Assembly: GCA_031216915.1 (NCBI GenBank)
Contig: CM062297.1
Span: 828,346,786-828,410,785, forward strand
Source: Pictodentalium vernedei
Taxonomy: Eukaryota; Mollusca; Scaphopoda; Dentaliida; Dentaliidae
Direction of reading: 5' to 3'
Length of the DNA stretch: 64,000 nt
The translations under genes and the position numbers were made by a program. Within the stretch, counting starts at the first letter, position 1. Every line of letters starts with the position of its first letter. Of this stretch, positions 1 through 11,915 are shown piece by piece. Below the pieces are notes generated by a model. That model had not been told where the DNA came from, ran no database searches, and saw nothing but the letters and a program-made list of their open reading frames with translations.

Positions 1-104
1 AACAGCCTCTAAGTTATATAAAACTCAAATATCTCACACGCTATTAGAAGTTGCTGTCAACAAAATATAATTAGGTAACAATATTACAAATAGTAATAAA
101 AGGT

Positions 105-1690
105 ATACGATAGAGTATGGAGGGAAGGTATGTGGCGCAAGCTGGAGGCCATGGGCTTAGGAGGCGAGTTTGTTGGAATTATGAAAGCATTATATAAGGA
201 TGTACAGAGTGAACTTAGCCTGGGAAACATTACAACAAAACGTGTGCCTTTGGAGATAGGCCTAAAACAGGGGTGTATCCTTTCGCCAATCCTGTTTGCA
301 GTGTACATCAAAGGTTTAGGAGATGAACTCCTGCGTAGCGAGGATGGGGTAGCAGTTGGGGACTTGAAGATCCCAGGTCTATTTTTTGCAGACGATATGG
401 TTCTAGTGTTAGAAAGCGAAGAGGGGCTAACGAAAATGCTGGGAATTGTTGGGAAATATGGGAGCAAATGGAGGCTCGAACTTAATGAAAGCAAGAGCAA
501 AGTTATACCTGTGGGCCGCAAAGTGGACACCACTCGAAGGTGAAGAGTGGGTGAGTTCTGCATTCCGGAAGGGAGCAGCAAACTTCTCAGTGTAGGAGAG
601 ATAGGTGATTACGAGTATTTGGGGGTAAATATAAACATTACAGGAAGAGGCATCTACCGAAACCACACAAATAAATTGATTCTGAAGGGGAAGCGAATCC
701 TTAACCAAATGAAACTTATAGGGAGAAACAGTTTCAATAAGGTTTTCGTGGGGAAAACCATTTGGGAAATGGTGGGGCTGCCAAGTATAAAATACGGTAC
801 GGAAGTGGTACCCCTAAACCAGACGGCCGTAAAGAGTTTGGAAATCATGCAGAACGATGCAGGCCGATGGATAACGGGGTCGAGTAATGCCGCAGCGATA
901 GAAGCAATCAGGGGTGAGCTTGGGTGGATGAGGATCAAGGACAGGATAGACCTGTTGAAACTCGGTTATCTTAATTATTTGGTAAATCTCCCCGACAGCC
1001 TATGGTGTAAAGTAATGTTCCTGAGAATTTTCAACTCAAATATCAAAACGGGGTGAATGGTCCAAGTGAGGGAGCTAGTAGAGAACTACTCATTGGAGAT
1101 CTAGGACCTGGACGTTGGGGCAAACCAGGGTTAAAAAATCGTCAGAGAAAGGGTCATGGAGGATTGAAACCGTAATTGGCGAGAGGGAGTCAAATCAAAG
1201 AGGTCTTTGGGTGGCCTGCGTGATAAAGAGAAGCCAGGTTTTGAAGAGTATCTTGATGGCACCTTTGGGGGGTCACTGATGTTCAAGCTGAGGTCGCGAT
1301 CCCTGGAGCTGAGGGGAAAATTGGGAAAGACGGTGAAAGGGAGTGCCAGATGTGTAACTTTGGCATGGTGGAGACCCTGGAACACTTTCTTCTAGAATGC
1401 CCAAAGTATCAGTCTAAAAGAATGAGATTCACTGGGAGTATAATGGGGAAGTGGGATGGGAGAATGAAGGACATGTGGTTAGGGGGAGACTCAAAGGAGA
1501 GGGTTAATATGCTAATCGGAGAGATTGGGAAGAATGGGGCAAGGGATGCCATCAAGCAGTTCGTCTACGAGTGTTGGGAGGAGAGGGGAAGCGTGGGAAT
1601 AGGGAGGCAGTTGTGAGTACAGGGGTAGGCATGGCCTTCTCGCCCGAGAACCGCGACAAATCAGCGGCTGGCCAAAGTGTTATTATTACT
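105..1690 (+). mobile_element. 5'-truncated LINE, family A copy 1
   Basis: Remnant of a non-LTR retrotransposon starting abruptly inside the reverse transcriptase domain. The first frame (130-543) holds the RT palm with the FADDM catalytic box near 385-400. Translation continues in frame after a TGA at 541-543 to the thumb and C-terminal domain (547-1056), then in other frames to 1616. A C-terminal zinc knuckle (C-x2-C...H-x4-C, residues like LEHFLLECPKY) is encoded near 1340-1410. The 3' end carries a conserved ~50-bp tail and ATT repeats at 1680-1690. The same tail closes the copies at 3645-4775 and 11370-11915 (minus). The copy is dead. The exact LINE clade is not assigned. Confidence 0.85.
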
Positions 1691-1777
1691 TAAATAAACT
1701 TAGTACAGTTATTCCTAAACCATTCATGGCTACACTAAAATCGCCAGTGGAACGCTCGAAGCGTTAATCAGAAAAAC

Positions 1778-2464
1778 TTGATAATGTCCCATTATTTCAA
1801 AAATATGGACATAATTGGAATTAGCGAAACATGGCTTAAACCAAACAAACAATTCTCGTTATGTGGTTTTGATATTATTAGAAGAGATCGCCCCGTGCAA
1901 AAAGGTGGCGGCGTCGTTCTGCTAATAAGTCGGGAGATTAAATACAAATCAATACTATGCGACCACCTCAATGCTGAAGTGATTGCAGCTAAAATTAAAC
2001 TTGACCATAAACATGTGGCCATCATATCATATTATAACAAGCCGCAAGCAACAGTAGACAGTATCGTATTTGAATTCTTTACCAAAAAATACAAGCACTG
2101 CATATTCTTGGGTGATTTCAATTCCAAACATCAGGTATTCGGTTGTCATAAGAGTGTGCCTATTGGTGACGCCCTTTTCAACATCATTGAAGAACTCGAT
2201 CTATTCGTGGTAAATAACGATCAAGACGTAATATACATAAGCAACAACCCACTCCATCAATCAGATATCCTAGACTTGATTATCACCAGCAAATCACTAA
2301 CTAGCCAAATGCAAGACATATTTGTAGGGGATGATGACCTGGGCAGTGATCACCTACCTGTTCACGCCACTTTGAAATGTAATACTGGTCCCACAAGGTA
2401 TCCTCCCGTGAACAGAAGGAACCTATCAAAAATTGACTGGAACCTCTTCGGAAACATTATCTAA
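1778..2464 (+). pseudogene. AP-endonuclease domain of a Jockey/CR1-type LINE (family B)
   Basis: A 228-residue frame encodes the apurinic/apyrimidinic-like endonuclease that opens ORF2 of Jockey/CR1-group LINEs and nicks target DNA for target-primed reverse transcription. Visible motifs in order: ISETWL (about residue 15), GGGVVLL, the catalytic GDFNSKH (about residue 110), and the C-terminal SDHLPV signature near residue 205. The start methionine is not meaningful because the frame is a fragment. The matching reverse transcriptase follows at 2737-3644 and resumes at 4776 after an insertion. Frame breaks around 2464-2737 make it non-functional. Confidence 0.85.
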
Positions 2465-2736
2465 GTAAAAATAAAGGCAAATGACCCCTTAAATGCTTAT
2501 GAACTAGAAAAAAGCTTGCACCCATCTTAACGAGGTTATCAATAGTCCACTAGATGAAATTTGTCCCAGACGCGGATAAACAGAATAACCCAAACAACTC
2601 TTCAAATAATCAAACAAAAAAGAAAAACCTTCCGGGCTTACCAGTCAGAGAACGATAAAATGAAAGGAGCAGAACCTAAAACCGCGTTTAATCGCCAACA
2701 TGGAGAAGTTAAAACGCCATAGCTAACGACAATCGC

Positions 2737-3644
2737 GTGAGATGGGAAAAAGCAACAGAAAACCTAAGTGAGCTGAGAGAACCTAAGAGGTTCTGGGATA
2801 CATTTAAAACTCTTACTGGCCAAAAGAGGAAAAGTGCCAATAATAATGCGCTGAAGACTAGCGACGGAACTATGGCCATGAACGACAAGGCAAAAGCCAG
2901 CGCTTTTGCCGAACTTCTAAAGAAAGCGCATCGTCCTCAAGAAGGGAACAGATATGACAACGATTTGAAGGTAAAAGTAAATAAATTTGTCCAAGATAAC
3001 TCAATTTTCAAAGAACCGAACTTCGCAAAGGCATGAAGACGGGGACGACCATGAATTAACCGAACCAATAAGCGAAGAAGAAGTCAAAGGTATAATCAGA
3101 AAATGCAAGTCATCTTCGTCCCCGGGAAAAGACGAAGTCTCTTACAAAATAATGAAACAGTGCCCCAACATCTCCTACTGTAGACTTACCCAACTCCTAA
3201 ACTGCTATCTCTCCAGTGGGTACTTCCCAAAATGCTGGAAAGTGGCCACAGGAGTCATGATACCTAAACCCGACAAAGACCTTACCAACCCTCCTAATTA
3301 CCAATTAACTTGCTTAGCTGCGTTGGAAAAATATTTCAGCGGATTCTCACTACGAGATTTCGCAGCTGTCTCGAATCAATCAACTTTTTCAACAAATGGC
3401 AAATGGCGTAAGGGTCGGTTCTAATTCCGCTTCTTTTCATAATATATGTGAATGACATAGAAGAAGTAGGGAAAAACTGTGTTGAACTATCGCAGTTCTC
3501 AGTCGACAAAGGCATGTGGACGCCCAGCAAGTCCCGAAACTTAATTAAAAATCGTCTACATGATACCATTTGCGATCGTGAGAGCTGGTGCGCACCAAAC
3601 TCAATGCCGCCAAAACTCAAAAAGTTACGTTCTTCAAGAAAGTT
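2737..3644 (+). pseudogene. Reverse transcriptase N-terminal half of LINE family B
   Basis: Two overlapping frames (2737-3036 and 2987-3424) continue the endonuclease frame of the same LINE. They encode a linker with FWDTFKTLTG, then RT domain text including SEEEVKGIIRKCKSSSSPGKDEV, LSSGYFPKCWK and MIPKPDKD, typical of the fingers of LINE RTs. Frameshifts near 3030 and beyond 3424 break it. Weaker RT similarity runs to about 3640, where the family A LINE begins. The remainder of this element lies at 4776-5240. Confidence 0.75.
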
Positions 3645-4775
3645 TAGGAGATGAACTCCTGCATAGCGACGAGGGGGTTGCAGTTGGTGACTTGAAGATC
3701 CCAGGGCTATTTTTTGCAGACGATATGGTGTTAGTGTCAGAAAGCGAAGAGGGGCTAGCGAAGATGCTGGGAATTGTTAGGAAATATGGGAGCAAATGGA
3801 GACTCGAACTTAATGAAAGCAAGAGCAAAGTTATACCTGTGGGCCGCAAGGTGGACCCCACTCGAAGGTGGAGAGTGGGTGAGTTCTGCATTCCGGAAGG
3901 TAGCAGCAGACTTCTTAGTGTAGGAGAGACTAGTGACTATGAGTACCTGCGGGTAAATATAAACATAACAGGAAGAGACATCTACCGAAACCACACAAAT
4001 AAATTGATTCTGAAGGGGAAGCGAATCCTTAACCAAATGAAACTTACAGGGAGAAACAGTTTCAATAAGGTTTTCGTGGGGAAAACCATTTGGGAAATGG
4101 CGGGTCTGCCAAGTATAACATACCGTACGGAAGTTGTACCCCTAAACCAGACGGCTGTTAAGAGCTTGGGAATCTTGCAGAACGATGCAGGCCGATGCAT
4201 AACAGGGTCGAGTAATGCCGCAGCGCTAGAAGCAATCAGGGGTGAGCTTGGGTGGACTAGGTACTCTTCAAAACCAGGCTTCTCTTTATCACGCAGGCCA
4301 CCCAAAGATCTCTTTGATTTGACTCCCTCTCGCCTTTGGGGGTCACTGTTGTTCAAGCTGAGGTCGCGGTCCCTGGAGCTGAGGGGAAAAATTGGGAAAA
4401 ACAGTGAAAATGAGTGCCAGATGTGTAATTTAGGCGTGGTGGAGACCCTGGAACACTTTCTTCTAGAATGCCCCAAATACCAGTCTAAAAGAACAAGGTT
4501 CACGGGGAGTATAATGGGGAAGTGGGATGGGATAATGAAGGACAAGTGGTTAGGGGGCGACTCAAAGGAGAGGGTTAATATGCTAATCGGAGAGATTGGG
4601 AAGAATGGGGCAAGGGATGTCATCAAGCATTTCGTCTCCGAGTGTTGGGAGGAGAGAAAAAGCGTGGGAATAGGGAGGCAGTTGATAGAACATGGGTAAC
4701 TAAGGCCTTCTCATACGAGAACCGCGATAAATCAGCGGCCGGCCAAAGTGTTATTATTATTAAGAAGCAAAGGAA
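3645..4775 (+). mobile_element. LINE family A copy 2, inserted in LINE family B
   Basis: A 5'-truncated copy of the same LINE as 105-1690, with a frame of about 350 residues to 4699: RT FADDM box near 3715-3735, thumb, and the C-terminal CQMC...LEHFLLEC zinc knuckle (4420-4475). It ends with the shared tail and ATT repeats at about 4740-4770. Compared with copy 1 it lacks the stretch matching about 950-1180. It also carries a ~75-bp segment (4258-4332) in inverted orientation matching 1181-1252 of copy 1. Family B LINE sequence lies on both sides, so this copy landed inside it. Confidence 0.8.
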
Positions 4776-5240
4776 AAACAGTGCCCAGTATCGATCTCCA
4801 GTTATACGATCATAAATTAGAAGCAAGTAAAGAGGCCATTTTTTGTTATTTATACTGGATAATAATCTCAGTCTAAACAGTCACGTACACTCTATTACGG
4901 TTAGAGCTACTAAACGTATCAATTTTCTGAAGAAGATCAGAGGTAAAAATTAGGGAGCAAACAAAGATGTGCTTCTCAAGCTCCAAAATCATTTATACGA
5001 CCGGCACAAGAATACGGTACCACAATAACAAGTGACATGAGCAAAACCAACATTCAAAAACTACAGAGGGTTCAAAATTATGCCTGCGTGTGGCACTATG
5101 CAAACCCAAATGGACACCGATAAAGGAACTTCACGAGCTTGCAAAAATAGAAATTAAGCTATCAGCTTCATGTCGAATCCCCTCCCTCATTTCTCTAACA
5201 ACTTATGTCTGCCGCTATTTTGTGTACTTATGTATTTTAT
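4776..5240 (+). pseudogene. C-terminal part of LINE family B
   Basis: Frames in this stretch read like the post-RT region of Jockey-type LINEs (LDNNLSLNSHVHSITVRATK, then INFLKKIRG). They are interrupted by stops and frameshifts. The sequence continues the element interrupted at 3645 by the family A LINE. No clear 3' tail was identified. Confidence 0.55.
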
Positions 5241-5479
5241 CTATAACCTGTATTGTCTAAATTGCCACACATTTAAAATCTGTACACAAATAACAAACTT
5301 TTTTGAATAAATATTGTTTAAACAAAATAGAAACTATTGATACCCGATTGAAAGACCTACAAAACAAAACCCTCAACAGACTCCAAGATAGTGAATTAAT
5401 GGTTGAGCTGAACGAACACCGATCCCTTAACTGGTAGAGTGCTAAATTATTTTTGAACATCAAAATTTGTTCACATGTC

Positions 5480-5545
5480 TTTGCCTTGTCACAATTTATG
5501 GGAGAGTGCCTGTAGGCACTCTCCCATAAATTGTAACAAGGCAAA
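5480..5545. repeat. Near-perfect hairpin palindrome
   Basis: Arms of about 32 bp (TTTGCCTTGT ... ACAAGGCAAA) meet with almost no loop at GCCTGTAGGC. There is one small mismatch near the outer part. It is one of a series of unrelated hairpins in this window. Confidence 0.9.
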
Positions 5546-5734
5546 TCTACACAGATTAAATAATTTCACTTCGAAGATAATATGAAGCATATCTACTGAG
5601 TATGAGACCTTTATACTACAGTCCCTGCACATCAGAGTAAAGCCCAAATATGGGCTTCCAGAACTCTAGCAGTTAACAGAAAAACAAAATAAGTTTTCAG
5701 AAAATAAAAATCATACAAGATAATTAAATTGCGT

Positions 5735-5815
5735 GGAGTCAGTGCGGATTGCCTCGCTACTTATTGAGAACTTTAGGATTGAGTCTGTAAGGATTGCCTC
5801 GCAACTCCCAGCTCT
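5735..5815. repeat. Dispersed GAGTCAGTGAGGATTGCCTCG repeat, copy 1
   Basis: An 80-bp sequence built from two half-repeats, each with GAGTC...GGATTGCCTCGC..ACTC. Further copies lie at 7742-7825, 7950-8030 and 8148-8230, all on the same strand. Confidence 0.75.
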
Positions 5816-7735
5816 CAAAAACACATATTGGTGGATGTTTTCCTTTTTGTAACCGTTAAGAATAATATGCTGACGCTGCTCCCAAACCAGCGACTGTTTG
5901 GGTTTCTTTTTCTTCTTTCTAAAATAACCACCAAACTGCTGTTTCAGTATTACCATAAATATGCCCATTTCTCTAAGCAAACACGGAGCAGAACACTCGT
6001 AGTTAGGCAAAATCCCTAGCCAGCTTCCAGTTCGAGGTTCTCGGGGATCTCAACCCACTACCCTACTGCCAGTCGCAGACTCAAATTTAATAAGATCAAT
6101 GGCTCTCGCTTCCGACCCTCGGGGAATTATAAGCAAATAAAGCAAACAAAGTTATTCGGGTCGCAAAGGATTTCAATCTCACATCCTCCCTGTGCGCCTT
6201 CGGCGTGTAGAAACTTTTCATGTCATCTTCAAATCTCAAACTAAATACGATTATTGCCTCTCGCTTCCGACTCTCGTGGATTTACAAACTAAATAAGATT
6301 ATTGGCTCTCGCTTCCGACTCTCGTAGATTTACAAACTAAATAAGATTATTGGCTCTCGCTTCCGACTCTCGTGGATTTACAAGCTAAATAAGATTACTG
6401 CTTCTCGCCTCCGACTCTGGTGGATTTACAAACTAAATAAGATTATTGGCTCTCGCTTCCGACTCTGGTGGATTTACAAACTAAATAAGATTATTGGCTC
6501 TCGCTTCCGACTCTGGTGGATTTACAAACTTAATAAGATTATTGGCTCTCGCTTCCGACTCTCGTGGATTTACAAACTTCATAAGATTATTGGCTCTCGC
6601 TTCCGACTCTCGTGGATTTACAAACTAAATAAGATTATTGCTTCTCGCTTCCGACTCTGGTGGATTTACAAACTAAATAAGATTATTGCCTCTTGCTTCC
6701 GACTCTGGTGGATTTACAAACTCAATAAGATTATTGCTTCTCGCTTCCGACTCTCGTGGATTTACAAACTAAATAAGATTATTGCTTCTCGCTTCCGACT
6801 CTCGTGGATTTACAAACTAAATAAGATTATTGCCTCTCGCTTCCGACTCTGGTGGATTTACAAACTCAATAAGATTATTGGCTCTCGCTTCCAACTCTCG
6901 TGGATTTAGAAACTAAATAAGATTATTGGCTCTCGATTCCGACTCTCGTGGATTTATAAACTTAATAAGATTATTGGCTCTCGCTTCCGACTCTCGTAAA
7001 TTTACAAACTTAATTAGATTTTTGCTTCCGACTCTGGTGGATTTACAAACTGAATAAGATTATTGGCTCTCGCTTCCGGCTCTCGTGGATTTACAAACTT
7101 AATAAGATTATTGGCTCTCGCTTCCGACTCTCGTGGATTTACAAACTAAATAAGATTATTGGCTCTCGCTTCCGACTCTCGTGGATTTACAAACTAAATA
7201 AGATTATTGCTTCTCGCTTCCGACTCTGGTGGATTTACAAACTAAATAAGATTATTGCCTCTTGCTTCCGACTCTGGTGGAATTACAAACTCAATAAGAT
7301 TATTGACTCTCGCTTCGGACTCTCGTGGATTTACAAACTAAATAAGATTATTGGCTCTCGCTTCCGACTCTCGTGGATTTACAAACTAAATAAGATTATT
7401 GGCTCTCGCTTCCGACTCTCGTGGATTTACAAACTAAATAAGATTATTGGCTCTCGCTTCCGACTCTCGTGGATTTACAAACTTAATAAGATTATTGGCT
7501 CTCGCTTCCGACTCTCGTGGATTTACAAACTTAATAAGATTATTGGCTCTCGCTTCCGACTCTCGTAAATTTACAAACTTAGTAAGATTTTTGTTTGGTT
7601 CTCGCTTCCGACTCTCGTGAATTTATAAGCAAATAAAGCTATAAAGCAAATAAAGTTATTCGGCTCGCAAGGGATGTCAATCCCACATCGTCCCTGTGCG
7701 CCTTCGGCGCGCTGTAACTTTTCATTCATCAAACT
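5808..7735 (+). repeat. Repeat element E1, copy 1, with expanded 48-bp core
   Basis: An interspersed repeat beginning AAAAACACATATTGGTGG near 5818 and ending in CTTTTCATTCATC near 7730. It matches 8718-9150 along its length, except that the single 48-bp module of that copy is here expanded into a long array (6240-7605). A 3'-end block occurs on both sides of the array (6108-6225 and 7600-7735), so expansion also duplicated the flank. No coding potential was seen and the element class is unknown. Confidence 0.7.
6240..7605. repeat. 48-bp tandem array, about 28 units
   Basis: Head-to-tail units of 48 bp of the type GGCTCTCGCTTCCGACTC - TCGTGGATTTACAAACTAAA - TAAGATTATT. Units differ by few substitutions (TCGTGG or TCTGGTGG; GGCTCTC, GCTTCTC or GCCTCTC). 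Similar variants recur several units apart, which suggests segmental duplication of blocks rather than one-unit growth. Confidence 0.95.
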
Positions 7736-7741
7736 TTATAG

Positions 7742-8230
7742 CGGAGTCAGTGAGGATTGCATCGCTACTCATTGAAAACTTTAGGATTAAGTCTGTGATG
7801 ACTGTCTCGCAACTCTACAGGAGCGCGATTTAAACGCGATTAAACGACCTGCAGAATAAACCCCTCAACAGACTCCAGGATAGAGAATTTATGGTAGAGG
7901 AAAACAAAATAAGCCACAGAAAATTAGAATTATTCATTAGAACTAAATTGCGTGGAGTCAATGAGGATTGCCTCGCAACTCAGTGAGAACTTTAGGATTG
8001 AATCTGTGAGGATTGCCTCGCAACTCTACGTGTGGGGAGTGGGCTCCGAAGAAACCCACCTCTCAACCCATCCATAAAAACAATCACACAGCAATGAAAA
8101 TACACAATAGCGCAGTTCTATCTTTCTCTAATATTAAAATGGAGTAGTGGAGTCAGTGAGGATTGCCTCGCTACTCATCAAGAATTCCAAGGTCGAGTCT
8201 GTGGGGACTGCCTCGCGACTCTGCACGTGG
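7742..8230. repeat. Three more copies of the GAGTC/GGATTGCCTCG repeat
   Basis: Copies at 7742-7825, 7950-8030 and 8148-8230, spaced about 200 bp and matching 5735-5815. The last two share following sequence (GTGGGGAGTGGGCTCCGAAG), so the real tandem unit is about 200 bp. Confidence 0.75.
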
Positions 8231-8310
8231 GGAGTGGGCTCCGAAGAAACCAACCCCCCTCACCCAATCCATAACAACAATCACACAGCAGTCACAATAT
8301 ACACTAGCGG

Positions 8311-8347
8311 ATCCCCTCTCTCTCTCTCTCTCTCTCCCTCTCTCTCT
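8311..8347. repeat. CT microsatellite
   Basis: An almost pure run of CT dinucleotides. A second simple repeat, TGCG/TACG tetramers, lies at 8575-8607. Confidence 0.95.
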
Positions 8348-8704
8348 AACTTTTCTAGTTGAACATTCTCAGATTTTCTTGCGACACTCTTATCATGAAA
8401 CGCATGGAAATAGTAGACGAAGCTTGGGAGGAATTGGTAAAACCTATATTTCTGTTAACATACACAGGAAACCACCAAACACCAGGAAAGGATTGAAACA
8501 AGCTTTGCTGGCTGGAACAATTGTACATTTTAAATAAATAAATATTTGAATAATGATATGAACAGCCTTTTTAATGCGTGCGTACGTGCGTGCGTGCGTG
8601 CGTGCGTATTGGGGGTGGGGGTTCCCCTCCCATCACCCCGTCATCTGTTTTCCCTGAAAGCAGACCAGATGGCCAAGGCTCAGCATCCACTGTCCCCAAA
8701 AGGC

Positions 8705-9150
8705 TGATGGAAGACCCAGCTTCAAAAACACATATTAGTGGATTTCTTCCTTTCTGGAACTGTTATGGATAACATGCTGGGGCTGCTCCCAAACCAGCGA
8801 CTGTTTGGGTTTCTTTGTTTCTTTTTTTCTGTTTTCTAAAACAACCAACAAACCGCGGTTTCAGTGTTACCTTAAATATACCCACATCTCTAGGCAATCG
8901 AAGAGCAGAATTCTTGTATGCCCAATTCCTAGTCATCTTGCAGTTTGAGGTTCTTAGAGAGCTGCACCCACTACCCTACTGCCAGTGCGCACACTTAATT
9001 CAGATAAGATTATTGGTTCTCACTCCCGACTCTCGTGGATTCATAGACAAATAAAATTATAAAGGAAATAAAGTTATTCGGGTCGCAAGGGATTTAAATC
9101 CCACATCGTTCTTGTGAGTCGTCGGCGTGCTGAAACTTTTCGTTCATTCA
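8705..9150 (+). repeat. Repeat element E1, copy 2 (single 48-bp module)
   Basis: This matches 5808-6225 and 7600-7735 in order (CTCCCAAACCAGCGACTG near 8788, CCACTACCCTACTGCCAGT near 8968), with only one copy of the 48-bp module at about 9005-9050. It serves as the unexpanded form of the repeat. Confidence 0.75.
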
Positions 9151-9614
9151 AACCTCATATCAAACCAAAAGTTCAGCAATAATGGCAAGTGTTCAAATCC
9201 AAGTTGAGTTTGGTAGAAACTAACAGCGTACAGAAAATTCAGCTCACAATGGACACCTGTATAGAGTAAAGAACAATTGTGGGGCGCGAACTTACTGCGG
9301 TGCACAGTAAAAAGTTGTCCAGCAGCAATGAACACACGCAACAACATAATAATAGGATTTGGTCGAAACGTACATAACCACGATGCGAGCAGTGCCAATA
9401 TCAGAGCCAAACAGCTAATGGAGACTATTTGCAAGCGCTGCGATGGGGAGCTCTGGCTATAATCAGAATATATGATGAGGTGTTTGTAAGTTCAGAAATG
9501 AACAATGAAACGACGACGCACTTAATATGGTATAGCAACTACCAACCTTCACTTCATCGAAGTCTTCACTTTATAGAGCTCGGTGTAAGCTTATTCAAAA
9601 ACTGCCAAAGACCA
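9151..9614. other. No recognised feature
   Basis: Short frames only, none with a recognisable motif. I see no convincing gene or repeat. Confidence 0.5.
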
Positions 9615-10560
9615 TAAAAATCTTCAAGTCCCCAACTGCTACCCCTTCGTCGCTATCCAGGAGTTCATCTCCTAAACCTTTGATGCACAATGCAAAAAGA
9701 ATTGGCGAAAGGATACACCCTTATTTGAGGCCTATCTCCATAGGCACACGTTTTGTTGTTATGTTTCCCAGGCTAAGTTCACTCTGTACATCTTTATATA
9801 ATGCTTTCATAATTCCAACAAACTCGCCTCCCAAGCCCAGAGCATCAAGCTTGAGCACATACCTTCCCTCCATACTCGATCGTATGCCTTTTTAACATCC
9901 AAAAAGGCCATAAACCTATTTTTCTTGTTTGCTTTCGCGGATTCTATCATTTGGGATAGCGTGAAAAGATGGTCAGTGACTCTCCTTCCCTTCCTGAAGC
10001 CATTCTGGATCTCTCCCAAAAAACCCTTCTCCTTAATCACCTCCTCTAATCTCCCATACAGGACTTTACAGAAAACTTTTCCAATGTTGCTACTGACAGA
10101 GAGCCCTCAATAATTATCCAAAACGTCTTTTTCCCCCTTTTTGTGAATAAATGTCACTTTGCTTTCTCTTCACTCATTTGGGACCTCTTGTTTTTCAATG
10201 GCTAAATTGAGTAGGGCAGTTAGGCTTTGCAAGAGTTCCTCTCCCCCTTTTTTGATACACTCGTTAGGAATTTTGTCCACCCCTTCAGCTTTTCCATTCC
10301 TTAATTTTGAGATCACCTTTCGCACCTCCTCCATTTTAATTTCGCTGCACACGAAGTTCGATAGATTTTCTTCCACCTGGTTCGGACACTACGGTGGGTT
10401 CCCCATGCCCCATCGTTTACCTTTGCCCAGTGCTTGACTAGTTCTGATGCGATTTGATCTTGATCGTCTGAACTCTGCCATCTACTTTAATACTCTCTGG
10501 GTTACTTCCTTTGTTTCGTTTATTCACCCATTTCCAAAATACGTTCGAACTCGACCCCCT
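9615..10560 (-). pseudogene. LINE family A, RT N-terminal and palm fragment
   Basis: Read on the minus strand from about 10560. The fingers region has ISKLRNGKAEGVDKIPNE (10376-10170). The palm follows with FRKGRR..DHLFTLSQMI and the catalytic AFLDVKKAYDRVWREG (10040-9807), then RT text to GLGDELL near 9650. This overlaps the 5' part of copy 1 at 105-330, so it supplies the RT portion missing there. Several frameshifts separate the frames and there is no 3' end here. Confidence 0.8.
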
Positions 10561-10777
10561 GTCATTCTTATCGTTGTAATAAGACTGCTAGTTCGCACTT
10601 TCCGATTAAACCCATGAATAAATTCTGATAAACAGCTCTAGAAAACAATCTCGACTTACCTTCGTGAGTAGCATTCACCATGAGATGTGATGTTTGCATT
10701 TTTAAATTAACTCTTAGAAGCCGGGAAATCAGAATGAATTTATTGAACAACACATACTGATAAAAACTTACAGTAAA

Positions 10778-10852
10778 GCAGGTACTTCTAGTCAAGTGCC
10801 GTCTGCTATTTAGGCAGACGACACTTGACTAGAAGCACCTGCTCAGTGTTTA
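10778..10852. repeat. Hairpin palindrome
   Basis: Arms of about 30 bp (GCAGGTACTTCTAGTCAAGT and its near-complement) surround a TATTTA loop. There are two mismatches. Confidence 0.9.
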
Positions 10853-10984
10853 ATTCTCCCCCAGCCCAAAGATAGCCGAACCGTCACAGCCAGATTACCT
10901 GCCGTATTACATCAGGGGCAGGAAAAACGAAACCTGGCTTCTAAGAGTAAATGAATTGTATCTCACAGAGGTGCAATAAACACT

Positions 10985-11098
10985 GTCTCGGGGCTGCACG
11001 TTGAAAATGTTGATTGGTCTACCCCACCGTCCTATTAATGACGTTATGACGTATCATGTTGCTGGCCTCAAAAATGGCCGCTAGGGTTCAAAGGGCTA
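10985..11098. mobile_element. Fragment of a piggyBac-type MITE
   Basis: CGGGGCTGCACGTTGAAAAT through GGTTCAAAGGGCTAA matches the right half of the complete element at 16069-16299 (about 16185-16299). The terminal TTAA is degenerate (CTAA). The left half is not recognisable. Confidence 0.6.
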
Positions 11099-11369
11099 AT
11101 AACTGGGTAGCAAAATTTGTCACTCTATTAACTAAAATCTGCATGTATTTCCAAGCTGCCATCTTTACCAACAAAAATAAACAGTTTAAAGCAAGCCGTA
11201 TTTCGGGTGATTGAGAACAAACCAATTTTTCTGAACTCAAAAATTCTTGTTGTTTCATGACGTTATCCCCAAGCTGGGAGCACAGGCTATGCCCCTGAAA
11301 ATGATACCAAACGTCTTGGCAATAGCCATATAGAATCAAAGGGTTAACAAAAAAAACTCACAAAAATAA

Positions 11370-11915
11370 TTATAATAATAACACTTTGGCCGGCCGCTGA
11401 TTTGTCGCGGTTCTCGAATGAAAAGACCTTGGTCACCCCTGTACTCCCAACTGCATCCCTATTCCCAGGCTTCTTCTCTCCTCCTAACACTCGGAGACGA
11501 ACTGCTCGATGACATCCCTTGCCCCATTCTTCCCAATCTCTCCGATTAGCATATTAACCCTCTCCTTTGAGTCTCCCACTAACCACGTGTCCTTCATTCT
11601 CCCATCCAACTTCCCCATTATTCTCCCAGTGAATTTTATTCTTTTGGACTGGTATTTTGGGCATTCTAGAAGAAAGTGTTCCATCGTCCCCACCACCGCC
11701 CAAATTACACATCTGGCACTCCTTTTCACTATTTTTCCCAATCTTTCCCCTTAGCTCCAGGGACCGCGACCTCAGCTTGAACAACAGTGACCCCCCAAAG
11801 GTGCCATCAAGGTACTCTTCAGAACCAGGCTTCTCTTTATCACACAGTCCACCCAAAGATCTCTTTGATTTGATCCTCTCGCCAATATGCAGCTTGTCTA
11901 TCAATTGTTTATAAT
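11370..11915 (-). pseudogene. LINE family A, 3' part
   Basis: On the minus strand this encodes the LFKLRSRSLELRGKIGK and CQMCNLGG zinc-knuckle region and ends (near 11370) with the same tail and ATT repeats as the copies at 1690 and 4775. It is 5'-truncated at about 11915. It is a separate insertion from the 9615-10560 fragment, because on the minus strand the C-terminal part comes first. Confidence 0.85.

Noticed and set aside
3982..4626. 214-residue minus-strand frame over the LINE copy
   Set aside because: It is the antisense of the RT and zinc-knuckle frame.
6240..7605. CRISPR-like array
   Set aside because: Units are contiguous 48-bp repeats with no unique spacers, in a eukaryotic setting.
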